From the NCBI RefSeq assembly GCF_963678975.1, contig NC_089272.1:8161858-8225857 (forward strand): DNA of 64,000 bases, read 5' to 3'. A model generated the notes under the pieces. That model saw nothing but the letters and a program-made list of their open reading frames with translations, searched no databases and was not told where the DNA came from. This DNA is from Dysidea avara. Its lineage: Eukaryota > Porifera > Demospongiae > Dictyoceratida > Dysideidae. The position numbers and the translations under genes are program-made. Position 1 is the stretch's first letter. Each line of letters begins with the position of its first letter. Positions 12,420-23,833 of this stretch are shown here, piece by piece.

Positions 12420-13250
12420 AATTCCACAGAATAATGTTTAAAAAATTTTTAACCTATCTTGGGTTGTACTGAAGGCACTTTTGGGCTTGGTTATACCTAA
12501 CCAATACTGCCAAGGCACTGTGAAGGTATTGTAAGGCTGGTTTTAAAGATAGAGCTACTCTAGTATACATAAAGCATGCAGTCAAGCAATATAAACTGCT
12601 CTAACATAACCCCTTTTCAAAATTCCTGCATACGCCCCTGATACATGCTGTTCTTTCTTTTGACAGTGTGAATTTGTCTAGTGCTGTTTGTGTGACCTTG
12701 TAACCTTGTAGACAATTCACACACTGTACAACACTCGTACATATCATTACTCATGTCCTTGCTGTAAATGTATGCATACACCGCACACACCCCTATATAA
12801 TTAATTGTAATTACACCTACTTTTAGTTTTAAACTTTTTAGGCTACTAGCTATGCTAGTAGACCTTCAGTGTATTCCTAACTAATTTCCGTCTTTGTAAT
12901 CATATCCCTATTTGTATCGTACACTGTAAAGCATTATAATTATATAACCAAGTACTAAGAATAATACGAAACGCGGTTAAAATTACGTAATAAATAAATA
13001 AATAAATAATTAAATAAATAAATAATTAAATAATTAATAATTAATGTTTGAGAAAACTACGAGGCCTAGAGACATGAACTAACCGGGGATAGATTCGCCT
13101 GTGAATGAAGGCACAAACGTATAATCGTCGCTCCTGTTTGTGCTGATGACTTGACCATACGTGTAATTCTATATAACGCCCAGTACCACACCCTTGCTTA
13201 ATTACTTACATATTGCGCGAAGAAGATTAGTGATGCCCGTGCAGGAGAGC
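12420..13250. other. Non-coding with (AAAT)n tract at 12990-13045
   Basis: No gene seen. An imperfect AAAT/AATT microsatellite occupies 12990-13045. Confidence 0.5.
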
Positions 13251-13340
13251 CAGAAGCCACTTGTGTAAACAAGAAGATTACAGAAGCCACTTGTGTAAAC
13301 AAGAAGATTACAGAAGCCACTTGTGTAAACAAGAAGATTA
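13251..13340. repeat. Three exact 30-bp tandem copies
   Basis: The unit CAGAAGCCACTTGTGTAAAC plus AAGAAGATTA is repeated at 13251, 13281 and 13311. Thirty is a multiple of three, so a frame through it would stay open, but no gene is recognised around it. Confidence 0.9.
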
Positions 13341-14620
13341 CAAGTAAGTTTTTATGTTTGTAACATCTCAAGTCTCCATGCCAGCTGCCAGTGGATTCAT
13401 TCATGTAAATAAACAATACAAGAAAACATTAAACTGACATATGCCACGCTCTTTACAATAAGCTTACAGTTACATATAAAATACAAGTAAACAATTTTGT
13501 CTTGTGCAGCTGGCATGGCGAACTTTCTTTGTGTTGGTGTCAGGCAATTCAATACGTGCTTAATCTTTTTTGCCTTCACCTGGCGTAGCTACTAGGCTCT
13601 AGTGGCTTGGCTGTCTTCCTTTATCTGGTTCATCTGGCTTGCATACGCCTACAGCATTGTGTAGCTATCTCCTGAAAGTTGAGTATGCATAACTATGGTG
13701 TGTCACCCATCACTGTGCCATTGCTACATCACTGATGAACCTTACTTAGCTCTAGTTGATGTTGATATGCATTGCTGTATATTGGCTAATAATTTTTATC
13801 TGCATGGTGATGTTGCCTATAATGTATTGCTGCATACAATACTGCAATAATGTATAGTTCTCTCCTGTATGTTTTGTATACATATACTTTGTACACATCA
13901 CTGTGCCATTTATACCACACCAATGATGTACTGGCACTTAGCTACTGGTGGCCTTTAGTTACGATGCCACTATAGTGTTATATCTGTCACTACTGTGACA
14001 TATTGAGTTGATTTGGGGATAATGCATTCACCACCTAATAGCCTCACCGGGGGGCTGTCACGTTGGTGTATGTACTTGGTTATATGTGACGCGGTCCTAG
14101 TAATAATAATAATAATAATAATAACACTCAAAATGTATGTGCAATCGACTGCACACTAATCTCATGCTTAGCTGATATACCCAGCTGACAGGTCAGTCAC
14201 TCATCACGTCCATCAGCTGCATGGCATCATCACAAGAGTCTACTTGTGCATCACAAATCACTGCATGATACATGTAGCTAGCCAGTGAAAACAGTGGTTA
14301 CCACACCAATTTTAAAACTAAATGCCTATTTGGCAAAGTGTTTATGGTATAATATTATGGTAGCTAGGGTAAATCAACAAATTTCTCCTCCAACTCTGAT
14401 CAAGTCTACATCAAAACCATAGGCTAATAATAATAATAATAATGGTGGTTTCCCTTGCTGTTTCTATAGTGTGCATTTTTTCAGGTTTTTGAATAAAAAT
14501 GGGCAACAATATTAGATATAGCTACTGTTCACTAGGTATATAAAATCCAATAAGGTGTCTGAGAGTTAGTAAACTAACCTTGGACTTGTTAAGTGAGTTC
14601 AATAACCCACGGTTTAAAAC
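13341..14620. other. Non-coding with (AAT)n tracts
   Basis: No gene recognised. (TAA)n tracts lie at 14101-14123 and about 14426-14442. Low-complexity similarity between about 13690-13740 and 13890-13935 (CATCACTGTGCCATT) suggests an old local duplication. Confidence 0.4.
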
Positions 14621-14823
14621 TCAAGGGGGTGGCACTCACTGTGGGTGGATCTGTGACTGCAGTCAAACTCTAAGTCACAGGTAAAGGCCATCACATCAAC
14701 AGTCAAGGGTAAAAATGTCCAACCCACAATTTGGAAGTAGTGAAATATTGTCACTGTGAAATTTCAGTGGATCAAGACTTTGACCACGGTCACAGATTTA
14801 CCTACAGTGTGACACCCCCTTGA
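14621..14823. mobile_element. 203-bp MITE with TCAAGGGGGTG ends
   Basis: TCAAGGGGGTGGCACTCACT at 14621 matches the reverse complement of the end at 14823 over about 35 bp with a few mismatches (both continue to ATCTGTGAC). Small, non-coding, with long TIRs. Confidence 0.75.
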
Positions 14824-14844
14824 AACCATTCATATCAAAAAAGG

Positions 14845-15408
14845 CTAATGGAAATTGTAACATTTGGAAACTTTTACAAACAGCCTAAAACTACTTTTTG
14901 TAGCTTTAGCTTGGTCCCACTGATCAGCATAAAATTTTTTAAACAGCCATGCCCAATAGGCAAAAGTGCACCCGTTAGAATCCGTAATTTGCCTGACAAA
15001 CCATACATAAAAACAAAGCCTTTGAATTTCTCTATACAATGGCATCCGAACATTTGTTGTAACACTTTCATAGTGGCAGTTGTTAACAGTTGACTCCACC
15101 ACAATGTGCGCTCCATACAATTTTCTATAGGAGAAATTTGTTACCTCAGTACGCAAACCTCAAAAGTACTGTGGGTTACCCTTATCCAAATTCGCTAAAC
15201 TTGGTCTCATTCGATGAGTTGAATCGTACAGATTACTAATCCACCAGAACAAATGGCTTAACTGGCCATTCTGCAAATATACATCACAAAACATACGAAA
15301 AAACAAGGTTTTGTCATAGTACAATTTTGTACCTGGATGCACAAATTCACCATACAAGGCTCTCTCCTCTCTCTTACATTGGTTGCTATACAAAATCTTG
15401 CATATCAC
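14845..15408 (-). pseudogene. Possible decayed piggyBac-like transposase
   Basis: Two consecutive minus-strand frames, 15408-15160 then 15156-14845, read in order HRMRPSLANLDKG, IVVESTV, RMPLYREIQR and FYVWFVRQITDSNGCTF. Their order and spacing recall the central piggyBac DDE domain: KIRPLLD..LN, (S)IDESMV, MP.KP.K.G.KVW and DS..GY...F. Here the catalytic-region IDE is VVE, and the two pieces are joined by a stop. If correct this is a dead fragment with no termini seen. The match is by eye on short motifs; overlapping open frames on both strands reduce confidence. No promoter or intron evidence. Confidence 0.4.
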
Positions 15409-15613
15409 TTGATACGCAATTTGTCAATGATTCTGATAAATGCAACTCCATCTCTGTAAACTGAAGCATGCGGAAATTATGATGCGTTGTTTGAAAGACG
15501 GCGTTATTTTCCGTAATTTTTAATATGTGAGAATTAAATGTACAGTAAATGCAAGATATGTTATCCCCTGAACCACAAGTTACTGAATCTAGGGAGCTGG
15601 AGATTTTATTGCC

Positions 15614-16167
15614 TTAATTGTTCATTGCTACCAAACATTCACTATGGCTCATCTTGTCTTTTACAGCCTGAAACCATGTCAGCATTAACACAGGCAGTCT
15701 AGTACCATGATATTTTGTAGTTGTTTTAATACTGAAGTAGATGTTCTTAACATAATCAGTGACAATCACAGACTCCATTAGTCGGTTTCTGACATGTGTG
15801 TTGTTCATTTCAGTGCTGTTTACTTGATGAGGATTTCGAGTCGGTTTCTCAGTGGTCGAGGTGGACAACTCAACAGTGTTGGATGTGAGACTCGAGGTGA
15901 GGCTGGCTGACTTCGTTACCGGTTTGGATGTTACCGGTTTTGTCGAGCTCGTAGGCAAGGGACTAGTCACTTTGTCTCGACTAACCTGAAGGTCATTCTC
16001 TTGTTTCACATCATTACTCGATAAAGTAGCATATTGAATAACATAATTGGGCAAGGGGGTTCCACTTGCCATGAAGAGGTTATCTGACTGTCTCGTGCGG
16101 CTTTGAGTATCAAGAAGCTGAGTACCAGCACTACTAGTCCTACGATGTACAGCAAAATCTTCCGCAT
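15614..16167 (-). CDS. Fringe-like glycosyltransferase, first exon, frameshifted
   Basis: The start at 16167 gives MRKILLYIVGLVVLVLSFLI, a short basic tail then about 20 hydrophobic residues: the type II signal anchor of a Golgi glycosyltransferase. A Ser/Thr/Lys-rich stem of about 90 residues follows (repeats of KPVT and LTSS, with N-glycosylation sites such as NST and NNT). It then reads YFSIKTTTKYHGTRLPVLML, closely resembling the opening of the Fringe/beta-1,3-glycosyltransferase domain (F.AVKTT...H..RL..LL.TW). Fringe proteins add GlcNAc to O-fucose on Notch EGF repeats. The catalytic DDD lies in later exons not seen here; a donor may lie near 15630 (TTTG|GTAGC). The anchor and stem are in different frames: one extra base in the five-C run (16055-16059 on the plus strand) would join them. 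This is a real frameshift or a base-call error. Confidence 0.55.
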
Positions 16168-17155
16168 TTTACCATAGATTAGGAGGCATGTACGCGTCTC
16201 ACAGCTATGATTTTTAATAACACGAACCGGGCTATAAAGTCTAACACCGTTTCGAAGGGGCGGGCCCGGCGGCGCCAGACTAGACACAAACTATGCCGAA
16301 CACTATGCACATGCACACGAAAAAATAATATTAATTATAACCTGAACTAGACGCTACCACCTACTGTGTTTCTCAGCACACTAGCTAGCTATATTATAAG
16401 AAAGTTTCTCCATGAGCTATTCAGGTTGGAATGCGTTAGTTACAGTTAGCTACCCATTGAAGCCAAGATTGGAAGCCTTCATCACCCTTCTCGACTAGCA
16501 ATAGCTATCACTGTCTACAATGAGTCTGTAGTAAAAGCAGTAGTATAGCTTTAACATAAATAGAACATTAAGAATTTTGTTTGTTTGATCACGATTAATA
16601 TTCCGGCACAGCAAAGAGCTAGTTAGCTCACTACTAGAACACATTTAGCTATGTTGGTCCACTGACTCCAGCTGCAGGGTTTATATATACTGTAGCTAAC
16701 TATTTACTTATTTATTTAGGAAAACACCGAAGGTTTGTTGGTAGCAACCAATAGCCATAACATAAAGTACAATTATTACTCACTATAGCTACTTAAGTAA
16801 TTACATTCTTAAAATTATCGTGGTTAAATTCTGAATTAGTAGTTGGAGGTTTTGTTTGGTGACATCTAGCTATACATAAGTAATCTAGCGTGCAGTTATT
16901 ATTATCATCAAATTTTCTTCGGAAATGATCCTACAGATGTGATTTCAGTTTAGACTGATTTCAACAAACTGCATGACAAGGAAGGAGACTCAGAATTATC
17001 AAACGGTCTTTGTAACAACCAGTGTAATCATTCAAGATGTGTTTGGTGATACGATGTTGATTTCTTTCAAAGTTTACAATGTCTTTCATTAGGGGAGGAC
17101 ACCAAACTTGTGTACAGTAGAGTAACTGTGATCTTACCAATGATGCAGTACATCA
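16168..17155. other. Non-coding upstream of the Fringe-like exon
   Basis: The part next to 16167 would hold the promoter and 5' leader of the minus-strand gene; a GC-rich patch (GGGGCGGGCCCGGCGGCG) lies at about 16257-16275. No defined promoter motif can be supported. The rest is AT-rich without structure. Confidence 0.35.
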
Positions 17156-18078
17156 GCTTACTTCACCATGATTCGTCCTGCAATGGAGTATGCCGCGGTT
17201 GTATGGGACCCATACTATCAAACTGATATCCAACAGTTAGAGAAAGTGCAGCGTAGAGCTGCAAGATGGGTTTTAAATGATTTTAGTAGATACAGTTCAA
17301 TCACAAATATGTTACAACAGCTTTCTTGGCCAGGTCTCCAAGTACGTCGTAAGATATGTAGGTTACAAACACTTATCTATTTAAAATCATCCACAATGAG
17401 TATCCTTTATCTATCCCATCCTACTATTTAGAGATGGAAAGAGCCACTAGACAATATCATCCTCAGGGGCGGATCCAGAGTTTCGAAAGAGGGGGGGCAC
17501 CTTTCTGAAAAACAGTTGAAGACCAAAAAAACTTGCTGAAAACCAGTTGAAGACCAAAAAAAAAAAAAAAAAGGTCACAACAATAATAGCTAGTTATCCT
17601 TACCAACTATATCACATCTATTATGTAAAATAAAATCCTATTTGTAGCTTCATAGGTAAGCTACACTGCCTCATGAACATTGTGACTGCTTTATTAGAGT
17701 AATTGACTGCTCTATTAGAGTATCTCGATCTTGTATGCAATTTCTTGAAGGGGGGGGGGGGGGGGGGGGTGCATTTGCCCCAAATGCCCCATCCTGGATC
17801 CGCCACTGATCCTAGACGTTACATTCTTCCTACTTCATCCACCAACATATTCCAGCGTAGTTTTTATTTCAGATCAATTCGTGATTGGAACGCTTTACCA
17901 CCCAGATGAATTGATCATGATAACATTGACCAATTTACTAATTAAATCCAGCAAATTTATAAGTCCTAACTTCTGTACGCATGTAATCATTGTAACTATG
18001 TTTGTAATTGCTAAATTTTTCCTGAGCTAATCAGCACTGAGTACTGCCTGCTCAGTAATAATAATAAATAAATAAACA
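17156..18078 (+). pseudogene. Non-LTR retrotransposon 3' end (RT C-terminus), interrupted
   Basis: The frame from 17168 reads IRPAMEYAAVVWDPY, then QLEKVQRRAARWVLNDFSRY, then SSITNMLQQLSWPGL: the post-RT region of CR1/L2/Jockey-type LINE ORF2 proteins. The C-terminal part resumes after 17813 with FYFRSIRDWNALP and stops near 17910. A DNA element (17464-17808) split it; the target duplication ATCCT shows where. Upstream RT motifs are missing, so the copy is 5'-truncated. The 3' UTR ends with CAGCACTGAGTACTGCC followed by (AATAA)-type repeats at 18056-18078, a tail related to that of the LINE at 49586-50935. Confidence 0.8.
17464..17808. mobile_element. 345-bp nonautonomous element, 5-bp target duplication
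   Basis: Ends CAGGGGCGGATCCAG (17464) and CTGGATCCGCCACTG (to 17808) form a 15-bp TIR with one mismatch. ATCCT is duplicated at 17459-17463 and 17809-17813, and removing element plus one copy restores the LINE frame. Inside are a poly-A run (about 17557-17573), a G run of about 20 (near 17750-17769) and the dispersed CTCTATTAGAGTA motif (17690-17728). It resembles hAT-like MITEs, but the target duplication is 5, not 8. Confidence 0.85.
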
Positions 18079-18349
18079 TACTATATGTATGGTGCATGAG
18101 TGTTGTATGGTGATCTTGTATATATATAACAGATTTATCAGAATTTAGGTTAATAGCCATGCCTGTTCACTGTAAATTCGGAAATATGAATATCATACAA
18201 AATTGCCACAGGCACCATTTAGTCAAGATCATGCTAAAGGCATCTATAGTCATGTATCTCTCGAGATTTGATAACTATAGATTCTACTCGAGCAATGATT
18301 CATATTAGTATATTTGTGAATGGGAAGTGATATACCCTGTGCTGAATGC
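18079..18349. other. Non-coding
   Basis: AT-rich. It contains a partial copy of the hairpin seen at 2029 (18172-18191). No gene. Confidence 0.4.
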
Positions 18350-18480
18350 TTGTGTAAACTTCCTGTTGTTTTCATATAGTGTAGACAACCCAGTCAGACA
18401 GTAGTAAGGTGGCTGCTGTAGGAAACATATCCTGGAAGAACAGAAGTTGGCTCCTGACCCATTCCACCTACCTTTCTGTC
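18350..18480 (-). pseudogene. GPCR 5'-end remnant
   Basis: The segment matches the complement of the start of the GPCR found at 24699 and 57219: GTGTAAACTTCCTG, then TAGTGTAGACAACCCAGTCA, then GACAGTAGTAAGGTGGCTG, then GGAAACATATCCTGGAAGAA. It corresponds to the N-terminus through the loop after TM1, with an internal deletion near 18420. It lies just outside the left arm and on the opposite strand to the left-arm GPCR. It is too short to function, so it is an older third copy or a rearrangement scar. Confidence 0.7.
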
Positions 18481-19554
18481 CAATGTGTTTCCTAAAAATG
18501 CTGACCCTAGCTAGCTAACTGAAATGTTTCAGTATTAGAGTTGTATAGCACTTGAAACACTTCCTTGTGCTGGAAAACTATAGATTGTCTGGAGGTGATA
18601 AAGGCCATCAGCTGTTTCTTCGATCTTGTTATGCAATTACCTCTTAATAGCTGAAAGTGAATCGAAATTGATATAATTATTCCTTAGCTACACTGCATAA
18701 TTATGTGAAAGTTGCTATTACACTAAAACTATCATGTATGTTAACATTATCATATTGGATAAACACAATAGAATGTAATTATAACTGCCATAATACGGGT
18801 AAAATCAGTTTCCTAAGTACACTGGCTAGTTTTCAGTTGATAATCTGCATGGTCACCCACTCCATAATCCATAGTGAAAATTTTACACCTCATCAGAAAA
18901 AACTCACAATCAGTCTAGACTAAGATATCACCAACACATTCAGTTATTTTAACGAAGCCACAGTTACATGAAACAGAATATGATACTACAACTTGTAGTA
19001 TCTAGTAACATTCTTTTACTATAAACAAACTTAATCTTATGCATATTATCTACTACATTATACTTATGTGTTTTCATGTGACTTGAATGTCCTTTTTGTA
19101 ATGAATTACGACAAATTCTGCAAAATATTTTAACAGGTGCATAAGTACTTTAATGGTGACACTTAAAAGTGTGGGTTCTATGTATTTTGTGTGCAACATT
19201 AATAGTGATTTTCCAAAATCCGGTCACATTTGAACATCTCCATTAATCGTGCTCCATCCTCAGTTCAATTACAGTAAGTTTCTGGCCTTGACCAGCAGCT
19301 TACTAGCGCAACATTATGACCGGTACTGTACATATAAAACAACTGAGCTTCACCTTTGTGAATATCACCAGAGCTCTCTTGTACTTATTGCCTTAAACCA
19401 GCATGTGTAGCTAATACAGTAGCTCCTCTGAGTTTGAGAGTCTAACCTCTGACTTATAAACTGCCTCCACTGCCTTAGTCTTAGCACTTTGAGCTGTTTA
19501 TGAATCTCTGTACACCCACCAGTAACTTGTCACACTGAATGAAATGTCCAGAAT
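18481..19554. other. Non-coding
   Basis: No gene recognised. A fragment ending CCAAAATCCGGTCACAT at about 19213-19229 resembles the end of the TGTGACC MITE family. Confidence 0.4.
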
Positions 19555-19564
19555 ACAATATTTG

Positions 19565-19647
19565 AGACATCAAAGATTCAGATGCTGGAACATACACTTT
19601 AGAGGTGCAAGGCAGAAAAGGCTACAGTAAACCTGTCAGGCTTTGCG
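19565..19647 (+). pseudogene. Ig-like exon remnant of peroxidase (3' part)
   Basis: Encodes DAGTYTLEVQGRKGYSKPVR, the end of an Ig-like domain (D.G.Y pattern), then a GT donor at 19648 (GTAAGAG). The exon's beginning, with signal peptide and first Ig strands, is missing here but present in the right arm at 63588-63903. The reading frame joins correctly to the linker exon at 19819 (LCV-LPSDTEVDPRT). The gene on this arm therefore lacks its start; the left boundary of the duplication cuts it. Confidence 0.65.
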
Positions 19648-19818
19648 GTAAGAGCTTCATGTTCCATGTATACCTAAGTATATATACATTATAATGTTAT
19701 ACACATTCTTTCTACAAGTTAATCACTGTACAGAACAATGATACATATAGGCCATATAAGTATAAGTGACTATATGCCTAATCATTTAATTAATGTGCTT
19801 ACTTACTTTTATTTTCAG

Positions 19819-19854
19819 TTCTTCCTTCAGACACTGAAGTTGATCCTAGAACAG
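19819..19854 (+). pseudogene. 36-nt linker exon of peroxidase copy
   Basis: A TATTTTCAG acceptor, 36 nt encoding LPSDTEVDPRT, then donor GTACGG. The identical exon structure occurs at 23441-23476, 58427-58462 and 62606-62641, always about 200-950 bp after an Ig-like exon, which supports a real splice unit. Confidence 0.65.
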
Positions 19855-19995
19855 GTACGGCACACTCCATGTGCAACTGTAAAAATATGCTCCTGTATGT
19901 GTGAGTATACTGACAAACAGATAATAATACAGTTGTAGAGGCCGTCTGCCTGTGTGCATGTACAGGTATATGTATGCCATTGCCTGCATGTGTAT

Positions 19996-20044
19996 TTGTA
20001 TAGTGTGTGTGTGTAGTGTGTATGTGTGTGCGTGTGTGTGTGTA
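19996..20044. repeat. Imperfect (TG)n microsatellite
   Basis: Interrupted GT/TG repeat. The matching site in the right arm (62139-62188) is an expanded, nearly pure (CA)n tract of about 50 bp. Confidence 0.8.
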
Positions 20045-20333
20045 GCAGGGACTGAACAGTATTAATGGGGAGCTGGTGTTAAACTAGGGTAGCAGCTTAC
20101 CAGCTGTTTGTATTAATTAGTAGTTAACACAAAAAAGTTTTCTCAAATCGTGAGTAGATTTTGGTCTGGTGTCACCTTACTTTGTATGTTGGAGTGTAAA
20201 GAACACTGTGAGAGACCTCAAAGTTAGCAGTAATAATAAAAATATTAATGTACTGTAGCTGTGTGTGGTAAATTCTATGCACACTGTAAGATTTAATAAT
20301 GAGATTTAGAGCCTTAATTATATTCATCTATAG

Positions 20334-22296
20334 ATCGTGTACATATGGCATATCAAGAAATTTTTCTATGGATAGCAAATGAAGAAGACTCAATCACCTT
20401 CCAGACCTTCTTTGAGTACTGCTACCTCTTCATTTACTATAAGAAGAAGGCTACACCCACTAGGAAGAATGGCAGGATTACACAGCACAGCCAGAACAAC
20501 ATTTGAACTTGACGTTTTTGGCACAGCAGATGTCCATGAAATACCAGAATAAGGAGATCTGTTAGACTTCGCTCAATGTGTGAACACTCCAGCAGTACCC
20601 AATTGTTCAGTAACAGACAAATTCTACTCAATTGATGGAATATGCAATGACATTGAATATCCACATAGAGCAGCTGCCAATACTGCCTTCAAACATCTTC
20701 AACCAGTTGAGTATGAAGATGGCATCTCTCTTCCTGTGGGATATGACCAGCAAGTGAATGGTGACCCTTTTGCAGGTCCATGGCCTAGTGCAAGAAGTGT
20801 TAGTGTTGCAGTTATTAGAGACTTACCTATGCAAAGCACAGCGCTTAGCCATCTTGTCATGACGTGGGGCCAATTTATTGATCAAGATTTGGACTTGTTT
20901 GCTGAATCTGAGTCTGAAGTGTGTGAGGAGACCTGTGATATAGAAGAATATAATCAGATATGTTATCCCATTAAAGTTCACCACAAGATTCGGTATTTGG
21001 TAGAAGGGGTCCAAACAGAGGAGAGTGCCTGCCTCTAACTAGGTCAGTTGGAACACGTGACAGTAAACATTTTGACAGATCAATCAGATAACACACTTTT
21101 TAGATAGTTCCATGGTGTATGGATCCACTCAGGAGGTAGCTGGCAGACTTCGACTATTTTCTGGTGGTCTATTAAAACAGGGTGGAGTAACTGGTACACT
21201 GAAACGTAACCTTCCATTTGAATCTCAAGCAGATAGTGAAGCTTCTGATAGTGGTGTACCACATTTTGATGCTGGTGATGTTAGGGTTAATGAGAATGTT
21301 CCTTTAACAATTATGCACACTATATGGCTAAGTCAACACAATCTCATTGTAACAGAATTAGCTAAACTCAATCCTTGCTGGGATGATGACAGGCTTTATC
21401 AAGAAGGTCATAAAGTTGTTGGAGCCATGATACAAATCATTACCTACAAGGAATTCCTTCCACTAATTTTTGGAGAGGATGGCTACAATACATTTATTGG
21501 ATCCTATCCTGGCTATTCTCCTAATACTGATGTCACTATACCAAACTCTTTTGCTATTGCAGCATTTAGGTTTGGGCATTCTTTGATCAGACCAGAGTTC
21601 ACTCATCTTGACAAGGACAATAAACCTTTAGACATTGGACCACTCTCATTACATGATTCCTTCTTTAACCCTTTGCAATATTTTATTAGTGGTGGGACTG
21701 ATCCTATATTACGTGGTCTCATGCAAGATAGGTCAAAAGAAGTTGACGAATTTCTCACCATGGTACTAACCGAGCAACTGTTTGCACCCACCAGTACAGG
21801 TCTTGGACGAGATCTAGCATCTCGCAATACACAACGTGGTCGTGAGCATGGACTACCATCCTATAGGAGCTTTCAGGAATACTGTTATAACATTTATGAA
21901 ATTCCATCAACATTTCACAGCCAAGGTGTTGAAGGGAGATTAAGAAGACTCTATGGTATCACTGGATTTACAAATGGTATAGATTCATTTGCTGGAGGAT
22001 TGGCTGAAGAAAGAATGAGTGGGTCTAATTGAGGTCCTACATTTGCATGCATCATTGGAAAGACATTTGCTGATATTCGTAGTGGAGACCGATTCTATTG
22101 GGAGAACCCAGATGACAATGTATTCACTGAAAGCCAGCGAAATACACTGAGTAACATTAGACTGTCTAAAGTGATCTGTGATAATGCTGATGACATTACT
22201 ACCATCATCCCTAAAGCATTTGAGACCGGACAAGAAGAACAAAGCTGTGATAGTCTACCAAGCTTAGAGTTAGGTCATTGGAGAGATACGTGCTAA
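20334..22296 (+). pseudogene. Animal haem peroxidase-like, left copy
   Basis: Peroxidasin/thyroid-peroxidase-type catalytic domain, an extracellular haem enzyme that uses H2O2. Landmarks in order: NTAFKHLQPVEYEDG, PSARSVS, MTWGQFIDQDLDL (about 20862), SMVYGSTQEVAGRLR (21109 on), a long open stretch 21112-22032 with AFRFGHSLI (proximal His codon 21577) and TQRGREHGLPSYRSFQEYC (21828 on), and C-terminal LPSLELGHWRDTC ending at 22296. Disablements: stop TAA near 20550 after HEIPE, a one-base loss near 20973 that shifts frame through the CxPIKV region, a ~12-bp loss near 21088, and stop TGA at 22030. The distal His of the WGQF.DHD motif is Gln (codon 20883). The 5' part (20334-20520) has competing frames. 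The upstream Ig and linker exons lie at 19565 and 19819. Confidence 0.85.
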
Positions 22297-22862
22297 TTAG
22301 ATTAACTCATTGTGACATTTTAGAGTGTGATTATACTGTTTAGACACATTAATAGAGTTGTAAAGTATTTGCATGATGACAATAATTAAGTTGCGTATAT
22401 ATGTAAAACTGCATTCTAGTTCCTCTGAGTATAACACAGAGTAATACAGGCACAGCACCCAAAGTAGGCGATTATACAGTGCATATTGTTTATGACTTGC
22501 TTTGGTAGAATCCATAGTATATAGCTAAAGGAGCAAGGGGTAGGTAGTAAATGTATAGCTATATACGTAGGTGCCTCCTGTACAGGCTAAATAAAACCAA
22601 GCCTATGGATCTGATTCAGAACCTTTCTCTGCATTCAGCCACAGCCTAAACTTAAACACGTTAATTTTAATTCTTGCCATCTTATATGGAATTATCCTTC
22701 TATGCTATAATTAGATGTGTGCTGATTACATCACATCCTGTACCATATATAGTATGGCCTATAATACCTGGACTTGTCAAAGAGAAAGTTCACTGACTGC
22801 TGTGGTTCTAGAGTGCCAATTTGAGGTGTGCAGCAAACTGAACATAAAAAGTTACTGAAAAT
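22297..22862. other. Non-coding between peroxidase and second Ig exon
   Basis: No gene seen. It ends with the 5' leader of the following exon (CTGCTGTGGTTCTAGAGTGC near 22797), which is shared with the leaders before 59025 and 63903. Confidence 0.4.
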
Positions 22863-23182
22863 GTGAAGCTACTCTACCGGTATGTACTAGGGATAATTGG
22901 CAGTGGTGTAATTGCAACTAGTGACTGTACTGGTGAGGAGGATTCAGCTGTTGTTACCAGAGGACATCCTTTCTTTCTGAACTTTGACTATGATGGTCCT
23001 AGAACAGCAGTCAACTACTCATTCAACAAGGATAGTGTGGCCATTGATGGAGACAATGTCCAAGTTTTCTTAGATATGGACACAATCGTTTCCCTAGAGA
23101 TCAAAGATTCAGATGCTGGAACATACACTTTAAAAGCACATGCAAGGCAGTAGCCTCTACAGAAAATCTGTCAGGCTTTGTG
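22863..23182 (+). pseudogene. Second Ig-like first exon (left arm)
   Basis: Begins MKLLYRYVLGIIGSGVIATS, a signal peptide, then an Ig-like segment RGHPFFLNFDYDGPRTAVNY ... DSDAGTYTLKAHARQ. The two Ig cysteines are absent (LNF and TYTL replace the usual C positions). A TAG at 23151 follows ARQ, before the GT donor at 23183 (GTAAGG). The right-arm copy (59025-58721) has the same TAG, so the lesion precedes the duplication or this unit ends here as a secreted Ig-only peptide. The linker exon at 23441-23476 follows, but no peroxidase body does: the next gene is the GPCR. Confidence 0.6.
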
Positions 23183-23440
23183 GTAAGGGCTACATGTACA
23201 TCTGTAGCAAGTCCATGTTACATGCCTATGTATATATATTTTATATAATGTTATACATTCTTTCCACAAGTTAATGACTATATGTATATGTACTAAGTTT
23301 GTATATGTATATGCCTAATATCAAGAGTAAACTCTTGTTAATATTCATAGCTACGTACCATGATGAGAGTAGCTCACAGAGTCACTTTATGTTAATGTTT
23401 ATTTTATTGTGACAGACTACTTGCTTTTATTTATTTGCAG

Positions 23441-23476
23441 TTCTCCCTTCAGTCACTGAAGTTGATCCAAGGACAG
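23441..23476 (+). pseudogene. 36-nt linker exon, second unit (left arm)
   Basis: TTATTTGCAG acceptor, 36 nt encoding LPSVTEVDPRT, donor GTACAC. Orphaned: no peroxidase exon follows before the GPCR at 24699. Confidence 0.55.
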
Positions 23477-23833
23477 GTACACAATCCCCTGTGAAACTGC
23501 AAAATATGCACCTTGAATGTATTTATGTGCATGAGTACGAACAGATAATTATGAATGTATATAGAGGCTATGGTGCATGCATCAATAATCATCTGTATGT
23601 ATTGTAATTATGTTAAACTTGTTTCCTGGGAATATACCAGCTGTGCTGACTGCCTAGTATAATAAATAAATATAGATGTGGTTGTGCAGTAGCAGAGGAA
23701 ATATATAGTTGATGTGAGAGGGGGTTACAAAGTGGTCAGTGGTTTGATTCTCACCGTAGCATTTTTTTGTCTTTTACTGTGGGAACACATTTCTGTGAAG
23801 CACTTTGATGCCTATTAGAGTACTTTGTTCTAC

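Noticed and set aside
12246-12434. SVSQ-repeat protein
   Set aside because: A translation of the (TCAG)n microsatellite only.
14845-15156. Plus-strand 81-residue frame overlapping the piggyBac-like relic
   Set aside because: No recognisable domain; the minus-strand frames carry the motif series, so I kept those only.
23700-23765. GTGGTTTGATTCTCACC near 23742 as a tRNA B box
   Set aside because: Resembles a T arm followed by a T run, but no matching A box or acceptor stem could be found upstream.
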